NCBI GenBank assembly: GCA_030145015.1 | Contig: JAQYWI010000242.1 | Coordinates: 1 to 7,026, forward strand | Origin: Desulfobacterales bacterium | GTDB taxonomy: Bacteria; Desulfobacterota; Desulfobacteria; Desulfobacterales; JAHEIW01 | Reading direction: 5' to 3' | Length of the DNA: 7,026 bases | Shown: positions 1-4,943 of the stretch, piece after piece | Numbering within the stretch: position 1 is the first letter of the stretch | How the letters are laid out: each line of letters begins with the position of its first letter | The notes under the pieces: model-generated | The model's database searches: none | Told to the model about the DNA's origin: nothing | What the model saw: the letters and a program-made list of their open reading frames with translations, nothing else | Position numbers and translations under genes: made by a program

Positions 1-30
1 TAAAGTGAGCTAAAGTGCCTAAAGTTAAGG
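1..30. repeat. TAAAGTG direct repeat, three copies (left block of the leader)
   Basis: TAAAGTG occurs at 1-7 and 11-17, with the variant TAAAGTT at 20-26. The segment around 13-29 (AAAGTGCCTAAAGTTAA) is an imperfect inverted copy of 178-193, so this block and the ATTTTAGGC block at 158-191 form the outer arms around two GC-rich tandem arrays. The window begins here, so more copies may lie upstream. Confidence 0.6.
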
Positions 31-64
31 TATCGCTTCGCTCTATCTTTTATTATAAAAATGA

Positions 65-103
65 TCGTTCGACCCAGTCGTTCGACCCAGTCGTTCGACC
101 CAG
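65..103. repeat. Tandem repeat, 13 bp x 3 (TCGTTCGACCCAG)
   Basis: Three perfect head-to-tail copies of TCGTTCGACCCAG lie at 65-77, 78-90 and 91-103. They directly abut the second array at 104. No function is assigned. Perfect identity points to recent slippage or duplication, or to selection. If the codA transcript starts near the A/T-rich stretch at 50-60, the array lies in its 5' UTR. Confidence 0.95.
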
Positions 104-145
104 AGGCTCTCGACGGGAGGCTCTCGACGGGAGGCTCTCGACGGG
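104..145. repeat. Tandem repeat, 14 bp x 3 (AGGCTCTCGACGGG)
   Basis: Three perfect copies of AGGCTCTCGACGGG lie at 104-117, 118-131 and 132-145, immediately after the 13-bp array. The two unit types share only a TCGAC core and are not reverse complements of each other. Confidence 0.95.
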
Positions 146-157
146 CAGAATTCCTCA

Positions 158-191
158 ATTTTAGGCATTTTAGGCATTTTTAATTTTAGGC
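158..191. repeat. ATTTTAGGC direct repeat, three copies
   Basis: ATTTTAGGC is found at 158-166, 167-175 and 183-191, the first two in tandem and the third after 7 bases. It ends 19 bases before the codA start. Read on the other strand it gives GCCTAAAAT, which mirrors the CTAAAGT repeats at 1-26. Confidence 0.8.
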
Positions 192-210
192 ACTTCGATG
201 AGGGGAAGAT

Positions 211-1497
211 ATGCTGGATCTTTTAATTCGAAATGCGAACCTGCCCGATGGGAAGAAAGGCATTGATATCGCCATTGAAAACGGTTCCATTGTACAGGTG
301 GGACCGGAACTCGATGCCCAGGCGACCCGGGAGATCGATGCTACCGACCGATTGGCCACACCGCCTTTTGTGGATAGCCATTTTCACATGGATTCAACTC
401 TGTCCTACGGCCAGCCGCGCGTAAATGCAAGCGGCACCCTGTTAGAGGGCATTGAACTTTGGGGAGAGCTAAAACCGCATCTGACTGTTGAAAATATCAA
501 AGCCCGCGCCAGAGAACTTTGTCATTGGGCCATTGCCCGCGGCACCCTGGCAATCCGCAGCCATGTGGACGTCAGCGACGATAGCCTTTTGGCGGTCAAG
601 GCCCTTTTAGAGATCCGCGAGGAGATCAAACCTTACATCGACCTGCAACTGGTCGCCTTTCCTCAGGATGGCTACTTTCGACACCCCGGAAGTGTCGCCA
701 ATCTGGAGCGCGCTTTAGATATGGGTGTCGATGTCGTTGGCGGAATCCCCCATTTTGAAAGAACCATGGAGCAAGGTGCGGCGTCGGTAAAGGCCCTGTG
801 CGAACTGGCGGCTGGACGCGGGTTGCAGGTGGACATGCACTGTGACGAAAGTGACGATCCCCTCTCCCGCCACATCGAAACCTTGACCTTTCATACTCAG
901 CGATTGGGCCTTCAGGGCCGGGTCACCGGCTCGCACCTGACATCCATGCATTCCATGGATAACTACTATATAAGCAAACTGATGCCCCTGATGGCCGAGG
1001 CTCGCGTTCACGTTGTCGCCAATCCGCTGATCAATATTACGCTTCAGGGACGCCACGATACCTATCCCAAGCGGCGTGGGATGACGCGGGTAAAAGAACT
1101 CATGCAAGCCGGGATCAATGTGGCCTTTGGCCATGATGCGCTGATGGATCCCTGGTATAGCTTCGGCTCGTACGACATGATAGAGGTTGCCCACATGGGT
1201 CTACATGTGGCCCAGATGACCGGTGTTGAACAGATGCAGCAGATATTTGAGGCCATCACCACCAACGGCGCCAAAGCCATGGGGATTAACAACTTTGGAA
1301 TCGAGCCGGGGTGCAATGCGGATATCGTTATTCTCCAGGCCAGCGACCCGCAGGAAGCCCTGCGTTTAAAGCCCGCCAGATTGTTTGTAATACGCCGCGG
1401 AACCGTCATTGCCGAAACATCGCCGGTTGTCAGCCGGCTGGAACTGGCAGATCGGACGGTCGAGGTGGATTTTCGCTGGCCGAAAAAGTCGAATTGA
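211..1497 (+). CDS. codA: Cytosine deaminase (CodA-like, amidohydrolase superfamily)
   Basis: This cytoplasmic metal-dependent deaminase converts cytosine to uracil and ammonia for pyrimidine salvage. The 428 residues match E. coli CodA (427) end to end with a constant offset of about four. Visible are the HxH metal ligands H57/H59 after a beta-strand, Q152 in AFPQ (substrate amide), H210 and catalytic E213 in HCDESDD, H242 in GSHLTSMHS, metal ligand D309 in FGHD, and W315 in DPWY. NPLINITLQGR and DTYPKRRG are near-identical to CodA. The residue after D309 is A310, where E. coli has Asp314, a residue that contacts the substrate and tunes specificity, so a related pyrimidine or amino-heterocycle substrate is possible. 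The ATG has AGGGGAAG at 201-208. Transcription may be monocistronic. The next gene is convergent. Family is near certain; exact substrate less so. Confidence 0.93.
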   Translation: MLDLLIRNANLPDGKKGIDIAIENGSIVQVGPELDAQATREIDATDRLATPPFVDSHFHMDSTLSYGQPRVNASGTLLEGIELWGELKPHLTVENIKARARELCHWAIARGTLAIRSHVDVSDDSLLAVKALLEIREEIKPYIDLQLVAFPQDGYFRHPGSVANLERALDMGVDVVGGIPHFERTMEQGAASVKALCELAAGRGLQVDMHCDESDDPLSRHIETLTFHTQRLGLQGRVTGSHLTSMHSMDNYYISKLMPLMAEARVHVVANPLINITLQGRHDTYPKRRGMTRVKELMQAGINVAFGHDALMDPWYSFGSYDMIEVAHMGLHVAQMTGVEQMQQIFEAITTNGAKAMGINNFGIEPGCNADIVILQASDPQEALRLKPARLFVIRRGTVIAETSPVVSRLELADRTVEVDFRWPKKSN

Positions 1498-1514
1498 GTC
1501 CAAACTCAATTCGA
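1489..1514 (-). terminator. Rho-independent terminator for the minus-strand PRTase gene, overlapping the codA stop
   Basis: TCGAATTGAGT (1489-1499) and ACTCAATTCGA (1504-1514) form a perfect 11-bp stem with the 4-base loop CCAA. Read on the minus strand, the hairpin is followed by C and then TTTTT (1487-1483), a typical U tract. On the plus strand there is no U tract. The codA stop TGA (1495-1497) lies inside the left arm, so the terminator of the opposing gene is partly encoded by the codA C-terminus. Confidence 0.7.
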
Positions 1515-1536
1515 TTAACAGATAACCATTAACGCC

Positions 1537-1557
1537 CGAGCGAGCGGCTTTCGCTCG
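1537..1557. terminator. Hairpin between convergent genes, possible second terminator
   Basis: CGAGCGA (1537-1543) pairs with TCGCTCG (1551-1557) across a 7-base loop. It sits directly before the stop codon of the minus-strand gene (TGA at 1561-1559). No strong T tract follows on either strand, so it may act as a transcript 3'-end stem for codA or simply assist the neighbouring terminator. Confidence 0.45.
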
Positions 1558-1558
1558 A

Positions 1559-2554
1559 TCAGGGACTGAGGTAGCGTCCCACCTGTTTGAAGACATCCGG
1601 GTGTGCTGCCTCCAGCCGGGCAAGGAATTGCTCCGAACGCACAAGCGGGCTCCAGAGCGAAAAGTCTTCCCGGTCAAAGTCCATCCCCACGGCCAGCATA
1701 TCCGCGAGCGTCTCCATGAGATGATCATTGGGCTTATAAATCGAGTCACCGATGTCACCCACCCAACAAAGGGACGTGCCCTGGTAGCGGTCGTACAGGT
1801 CCTGGTATAAGTGGCGTGTCATGATGGTGCGGGGTTGAAGCCCCAGATCGGTGAACGGCAAGGACACACCTTCCACGGCCACCTCAATGAGCGCCCCGTT
1901 GAAAACGGGGATAAGTTCAACCCCGTGATCGCCGCATATGCGGCAAATCCCCTCCAACCCCTCGAGGCTGGCGCAAACCGGAAAAAGAAATATCTTTTGG
2001 GGCCGGTGGTGCTGCAACGCCTCCTCGACAAAATAATTCAACGTTTGGCCCGAAGCAATGCATTCTTCCATAATAATCCAGGTTTCGTCTTGCCACCATT
2101 CGCCCACAAAAGAGCTCTCCACAATGTTCCAACCACGAAAACCCGCGCCATCTTCAACCCGGGTAAGCTTTATGTAAGTGGTATCGAGAAGCCCGGACCG
2201 TTGCAGAGGAGGATTGGCGTCCAGCAGGTCTAGCGGACGTCCCCCCCAGAGAATGACAAATTGCGCCACTTTGCCATCGAACATCCTTTCGAAAAGCCGC
2301 ATCATGTCATGACCCACTTCTTTTATCATCAAGAATTTTTCAGGTCCGCAGGCCTGGCGGCTGAGCAGAAATTCCTCGCCAAGTCCCCTGCCGGGAAAAT
2401 CAACTACGTATATCCTCTCCGGGAGGCACCTGTCGCGAAAGGCGTCGTGCCGGGTAACCTCTTTCACGAGCCATATGTCCTTTCCACCGCGCGACATCAC
2501 GATCTCCCCAAGGTCTTCGAGGAAAATCCGGTTCTGATCCGTATCCATCTCCAC
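1559..2554 (-). CDS. Divergent phosphoribosyltransferase, uracil-phosphoribosyltransferase-like
   Basis: 331 residues, cytoplasmic, no signal peptide. Residues 159-171 (WIIMEECIASGQT) resemble the PRPP-binding loop of type I phosphoribosyltransferases: a hydrophobic strand, an acidic pair E163-E164, then a small turn S-G-Q-T. LEGLEGI (197-203) and WVGDIGDSIY (264-273) resemble the late uracil-PRTase motifs usually written APEGL and GDAGDR. The expected early R-A-G motif is not obvious, and residues 1-110 are unrecognised. By inference it makes UMP from uracil and PRPP, which would use the product of the convergent cytosine deaminase; another base or nucleotide chemistry remains possible. The GTG start at 2554 is chosen because AAGGAG (2567-2562) is 7 bases away; the next ATG (2548) is 13 away. 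The E-E pair in place of D-D and Q170 in place of Gly are unusual. Confidence 0.72.
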   Translation of the reverse strand: MEMDTDQNRIFLEDLGEIVMSRGGKDIWLVKEVTRHDAFRDRCLPERIYVVDFPGRGLGEEFLLSRQACGPEKFLMIKEVGHDMMRLFERMFDGKVAQFVILWGGRPLDLLDANPPLQRSGLLDTTYIKLTRVEDGAGFRGWNIVESSFVGEWWQDETWIIMEECIASGQTLNYFVEEALQHHRPQKIFLFPVCASLEGLEGICRICGDHGVELIPVFNGALIEVAVEGVSLPFTDLGLQPRTIMTRHLYQDLYDRYQGTSLCWVGDIGDSIYKPNDHLMETLADMLAVGMDFDREDFSLWSPLVRSEQFLARLEAAHPDVFKQVGRYLSP

Positions 2555-2616
2555 GGGTTCTCTCCTTTTTAGGCGTGTGCTGTATCCATTGACGAGAATT
2601 CTTCTTTTTGCGAAGA

Positions 2617-2645
2617 AATATAGGATAAAGACAATATCGTGTCAA
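2617..2645 (-). promoter_or_regulatory. Sigma70-type promoter for the PRTase-like gene
   Basis: On the minus strand TTGACA (2645-2640) is followed after exactly 17 bases by TATATT (2622-2617), giving 6/6 and 5/6 matches. Transcription would start near 2610, leaving a leader of about 55 bases to the GTG start. A short TTCTT/AAGAA stem lies in the early leader (about 2598-2618). Confidence 0.7.
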
Positions 2646-2824
2646 ATTCAAATTGGGTAAACGATTACCTATCCTTTAACCATTTTTTTTCACAACACTA
2701 ATCGACGGCCTTGCGGAAATCTTAATAAATACTTGTAATCATTGAGTTATTTATAATTTAATTTTTAGCTTCAAATTTTGCATAGATTTTGCACATCTCC
2801 TAAGGGGGAACCGGAAGATCATTA

Positions 2825-2950
2825 ATGGTTCCTCGCAAGATTCAAAATTGTACCCTAAAGAATTTAATTAAACTGCCGGATGTCCGCCCGAACGCCCGCC
2901 TGCCCGCATTGCATTTTTGCGATAAATTCATCAAGCAGATAAAAGCTTAA
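2825..2950 (+). CDS. Possible small ORF, 41 residues, unknown
   Basis: An ATG with GGAAG (2813-2817) seven bases upstream opens a 41-codon frame ending at TAA 2948-2950. The product would be basic, with two cysteines and a Pro/Arg-rich centre. That centre is encoded by the 8-base-period GCCCG repeat (2886-2909), whose period is not a multiple of three. I recognise no family, and a chance frame is at least as likely. It ends 66 bases before the next gene on the same strand. Confidence 0.22.
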   Translation: MVPRKIQNCTLKNLIKLPDVRPNARLPALHFCDKFIKQIKA

Positions 2951-3016
2951 CCCAAAAACTCGTTGTAAAGTGTCTCAGATCACACTTGCCAATGGGGTCA
3001 ACAGGAAAGGAAGAAC

Positions 3017-3424
3017 ATGGTCCAACACATTGTCGCAAGCAATCCGGTTGAAAACCACTATTTGCACTTAAGAAAATCCGACAGCCACTTCCGAGCCGAA
3101 ATAAAAATAAGCAATGACGATCTCGGATACCAGTTTAAACTTAGGCAAATAGATGATCGTCAGGGATGTTTTTTTGTTAATCAAAATTCTTCCATTTTAA
3201 GTCTTCTAGAGATTGGTACGGTACTGGACATGAAATATTGGACAGCTGAAAAAATCCGGCGGGTCAAATCTGTCAGAGCGGAGATAAACAATATTGCCAA
3301 ACAGAATCATGAGCCATTTAAAGGACACTATAAAGTCAGTTTGTCTATTTTGAAAACAAAGAGCTTAAAACTGGTGAATCCGCTGGATCAATTGTTAAAA
3401 CGCACCGCAATGTCAACGACGTGA
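3017..3424 (+). CDS. PilZ-like domain small protein (hypothetical)
   Basis: 135 residues, no signal peptide or membrane segment. The pattern is a beta-rich core: RAEIKIS (26-32), FKLRQIDDRQGCFFV (40-54), a helix-turn LSLLEIGTVLDMKYW (61-75), and a closing strand FKGHYKVSLSIL (101-112). I associate this order, especially the 'LEIGTVLDMKYW ... FKGHYKVSLSIL' combination, with PilZ-related proteins of deltaproteobacteria. The canonical c-di-GMP contacts (RxxxR and D/NxSxxG) are not clearly present, so nucleotide binding cannot be assumed; a degenerate PilZ or another small barrel is possible. The ATG is preceded by AGGAAAGGAAG (3003-3013). It stands alone: the next candidate gene starts about 170 bases on. 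Confidence 0.6.
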   Translation: MVQHIVASNPVENHYLHLRKSDSHFRAEIKISNDDLGYQFKLRQIDDRQGCFFVNQNSSILSLLEIGTVLDMKYWTAEKIRRVKSVRAEINNIAKQNHEPFKGHYKVSLSILKTKSLKLVNPLDQLLKRTAMSTT

Positions 3425-3591
3425 ATAGGCCGCAAAAAAGTCTATGTTAGAAAAGCACATTTTAACAAAAATCAGATTCCCAATCGGCGTTAACAGACGA
3501 AAGGGAAGGTCACGGGAAGGATTTGAGCTAAAAGGCAAAACCGTGGCCGGGTGGCTGTTTTATTTAAGACCACTAAAAGGGGGGCTGGACC
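3425..3591 (+). other. Structured spacer before the small membrane ORF
   Basis: GGTCACGG (3508-3515) can pair with CCGTGGCC (3541-3548), eight pairs including one G-U, across a 25-base loop. A direct repeat GTGGC (3543-3547 and 3551-3555) follows. The stretch 3530-3555 has pieces reminiscent of c-di-GMP riboswitches (GGCAAAACC, GCCGGGTGGC) but lacks the conserved ACGCAAAGCC segment, so no riboswitch is called. The G-run 3579-3584 probably serves as ribosome binding site for the next ORF. Confidence 0.35.
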
Positions 3592-3723
3592 ATCATTAAA
3601 TTATTGCTCATCGTTGTGGCAATAGCTGCTTCATATTGTTTATTTGCAGCCATCATTTGTTTGGTGGCCGCGTCTAGGGAAATTGAGTTACCCGATATTG
3701 AGGATGTCGAAATCGTGGAATAA
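3592..3723 (+). CDS. Small single-span membrane peptide with a non-canonical (ATC/ATT) start
   Basis: The frame opens after TAA at 3574-3576 and runs to TAA at 3721-3723. AAAAGGGGGG (3575-3584) sits 7 bases before ATC (3592) and 10 before ATT (3595), exactly where a start is expected, but neither is ATG, GTG or TTG. The next usual start, TTG 3604, is 19 bases from the G-run. Read from ATC, the 43 residues have one lysine at position 3, a continuous hydrophobic span at about 4-27 (LLLIVVAIAASY...), then R29 and an acidic tail with E30, E32, D35, E37, D38, E40 and E43. This is the layout of a real small inner-membrane protein rather than a random frame. A perfect hairpin follows the stop at once. 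Either a rare start is used, or the start codon was lost by one base change (ATG to ATC) or a sequencing error. No family recognised. Confidence 0.5.
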   Translation: MIKLLLIVVAIAASYCLFAAIICLVAASREIELPDIEDVEIVE

Positions 3724-3729
3724 TTGACG

Positions 3730-3758
3730 CCCACAATTGAGTATAGCTCAATTGTGGG
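3730..3758 (+). terminator. Strong hairpin after the small membrane ORF
   Basis: CCCACAATTGAG (3730-3741) and CTCAATTGTGGG (3747-3758) form a perfect 12-bp stem with a 5-base loop TATAG, starting 6 bases after the stop codon. The following TCTATAAAT is only weakly T-rich. It is best read as a transcript end. The arm core AATTGAG also forms the terminator stem at 1489-1514. Confidence 0.65.
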
Positions 3759-3845
3759 TCTATAAATGATTTCTCAGATGTGCGTGCATCTTTTCTATAA
3801 CCCATCTCAAAAATGTCTTTTACCCCAATATCTTTGTTGGTGCCT

Positions 3846-3942
3846 CGCCTCAAATCCTCGACATACAACAGTATGCCTCCGGTTTGCGACCCGCAGAGAT
3901 TATGAAATCAGGCGGGAAGTCCCGCTTCGCGGGCGGCGCCCC
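3846..3942. repeat. REP-like structured element, probably a dispersed repeat
   Basis: A small stem CATAC-AACA-GTATG (3862-3875) is followed by a GC-rich cluster of mutually pairing arms: GCGGGA (3912-3917), TCCCGC (3920-3925), GCGGGC (3929-3934), then the palindrome GGCGCC (3935-3940). CCCGC-TTC-GCGGG (3921-3933) can form a tight hairpin. This layout resembles intergenic REP/BIME-type repeats, and I recall similar units in deltaproteobacterial genomes, but copy number cannot be judged from one window. No gene is supported in 3759-4042; the frames across it are ascribed to this element. Confidence 0.45.
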
Positions 3943-3982
3943 TTAATATAATAAAATCGATAGGGATTGATTTTCTAATGTC

Positions 3983-4012
3983 TTGACGGCTAGAAGTATT
4001 TTTTGTTAGAAA
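3983..4012 (+). promoter_or_regulatory. Candidate promoter with flanking 9-bp inverted repeat, for the barrel protein
   Basis: TTGACG (3983-3988) and TAGAAA (4007-4012) are 18 bases apart, 5/6 and 4/6 matches. Transcription would begin near 4019, with a leader of about 24 bases. A perfect inverted repeat, ATTTTCTAA (3970-3978) and TTAGAAAAT (4006-4014), brackets the -35 and covers the -10, so it could be an operator. Confidence 0.4.
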
Positions 4013-4042
4013 ATGACGTCGGATACTTGACTGGAGGTTAAG

Positions 4043-4624
4043 ATGAGAAAATCCCTTATATACCTGGCAATTGTGATCGGTATTTCATTTTTTTCTTTAT
4101 GCCTTGAAGCAGAAGCTGAGGATCGCAAGTTCTTTGCCGGTGCTGGCTTGAGCTATGCCGTGGAGGACTTCGATGATGGCGACCTGAAAAAGCTTGCCGG
4201 CAGTGATACCATAGATAATACTTGGGGGTTTAATCTTTTTGCCGGCTACAGGTGGCACAAACATTTCGCTGTTGAAGGCAATTTCAACTGGTATGATGAT
4301 TTCGAGGCAAAAGTCGACGATATCAATTTCGATATTCGCATCTGGAGCTTACTGCTTGATCTGAAAGTGATTTCCCCTTCTCTGTGGGAAGACAGGTTGT
4401 TTCCATATTTAAGGATCGGTGCCGGTTGGATCGAAACGGAGGTCGACCTCAGGGGTAATAACAGAGATGATGGGGACTTCGCCTACAATGTTGGTCTGGG
4501 ATTTGACGTGTTTGTTAAGGAGCGGATTAGTGTCGGCCTCGACGGCAAGCGCGTTTGGGGAACCGGCGATGTCAGTGAGTTCAACCACTTTGTGGGGACG
4601 CTTCGGGTCGCTTATCATTTCTGA
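4043..4624 (+). CDS. Outer-membrane beta-barrel protein (OmpA/OmpW-size, 8-stranded)
   Basis: 193 residues with a clear Sec signal peptide: MRK, hydrophobic core 5-21, and A-E-A before E26 as a signal peptidase I site (C20 is not in a proper lipobox). The mature ~168 residues alternate hydrophobic and polar positions in strands typical of small barrels: FFAGAGLSYAV, WGFNLFAGYRW, FAVEGNFNWY, FDIRIWSLLLDLKV, LFPYLRIGAGWIE, AYNVGLGFDVFV, ISVGLDGKRVW and FVGTLRVAYHF. The chain ends in Phe, the usual C-terminal BAM signal. Asp-rich loops (DFDDGD, NNRDDGD) may be surface exposed. It fits the OMP beta-barrel family (PF13505-like); no enzymatic or transport role can be read. The ATG has GGAGG (4033-4037) five bases upstream. 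It appears monocistronic. Confidence 0.87.
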   Translation: MRKSLIYLAIVIGISFFSLCLEAEAEDRKFFAGAGLSYAVEDFDDGDLKKLAGSDTIDNTWGFNLFAGYRWHKHFAVEGNFNWYDDFEAKVDDINFDIRIWSLLLDLKVISPSLWEDRLFPYLRIGAGWIETEVDLRGNNRDDGDFAYNVGLGFDVFVKERISVGLDGKRVWGTGDVSEFNHFVGTLRVAYHF

Positions 4625-4943
4625 CACAACAGCTCCCACTCCAGTTTCATAGACAACCGGGTAGAATATGATGATGCCCCTAAAATTATCGAGTCGGATA
4701 AGATGCCCGAAACTGAACCCGCTGGCGCAAGTCTAATCCTGTGAATTTAATAAATCCTGCTTTATTTTATAGATGAAAGCCGGAGATTGAAGTGAAACTA
4801 GGGAGGTCGGGTCTTAAATTCCAAAAATCCATGCTGCCAGGATTTGCCATTGACACCTGGATTTATTTCACCTTATTCTGCGCCAATCGAAACAGCATTT
4901 TTATCAAAAGAAAATAGGACCTATCAGAGAGGATGGTTGCCAT
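4625..4943. other. Intergenic region upstream of the small Cys-protein gene pair
   Basis: This 319-bp gap holds an AT-only AATAAA/TTTATT stem followed by Ts (4749-4770), which is a weak terminator candidate for the barrel gene. It also has a CCAGG...CCTGG inverted repeat around 4837-4860 and the promoter at 4850-4879. A GTG-started 41-codon frame (4792-4917) overlaps that promoter and is not accepted as a gene. Nothing else is recognised. Confidence 0.5.
4850..4879 (+). promoter_or_regulatory. Sigma70-type promoter for the Cys-protein/SHOCT pair
   Basis: TTGACA (4850-4855, 6/6) is followed after 18 bases by TATTCT (4874-4879, 4/6). Transcription would start near 4886, leaving about 58 bases of leader to the ATG at 4944. 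Confidence 0.5.

Larger units (their letters stand above)
2555..3016. other. Intergenic region between divergent genes
   Basis: This mostly AT-rich 462-bp gap holds the minus-strand promoter (2617-2645) and a GGAACC/GGTTCC stem (2807-2812 with 2827-2832). It also holds a perfect TATAAT at 2752-2757 without a good -35, an AAGTGT/ACACTT stem (2968-2973 with 2982-2987), and a weak promoter guess for the next gene (TTGCGA 2917-2922, 17 bases, TAAAAG 2940-2945). GCCCG recurs with 8-base period at 2886, 2894 and 2902. A 41-codon frame at 2825-2950 is listed separately. No RNA family is recognised. Confidence 0.5.

Noticed and set aside
65..145. CRISPR array
   Set aside because: The units are 13 and 14 bp in direct tandem with no spacers.
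61..183. 40-codon plus-strand frame running through the tandem repeats
   Set aside because: It has no ribosome binding site before the ATG at 61, and its content is entirely set by the 13-, 14- and 9-bp repeats.
715..1194. 159-codon minus-strand frame inside codA
   Set aside because: It is the antisense shadow of a clearly coding, family-matched gene, and the translation shows no domain features.
1811..2233. 140-codon plus-strand frame opposite the PRTase-like gene
   Set aside because: It is the antisense of a gene with its own promoter, ribosome binding site and recognisable motifs, and no family is seen in the translation.
3508..3560. Possible c-di-GMP (GEMM-I) riboswitch before the small membrane ORF
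   Set aside because: Fragments such as GGCAAAACC and GCCGGGTGGC are suggestive, but the conserved ACGCAAAGCC segment and the tetraloop/receptor hairpin are missing. An Infernal search with RF01051 scoring above threshold would reverse this.
3766..3951. 61-codon plus-strand frame (and the 64-codon minus frame at 3674-3868)
   Set aside because: Both cross the hairpin or the REP-like element, have no ribosome binding site, and show biased repeat-derived composition.
4625..4744. 39 codons in frame after the barrel-protein stop (readthrough extension)
   Set aside because: The barrel ends in the canonical C-terminal Phe strand, so the natural stop is at 4622-4624; the open extension is short enough to be chance.
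4792..4917. GTG-started 41-codon frame with GGAG upstream
   Set aside because: It contains the consensus-like promoter (4850-4879) of the next unit, and its product shows no domain or signal features.
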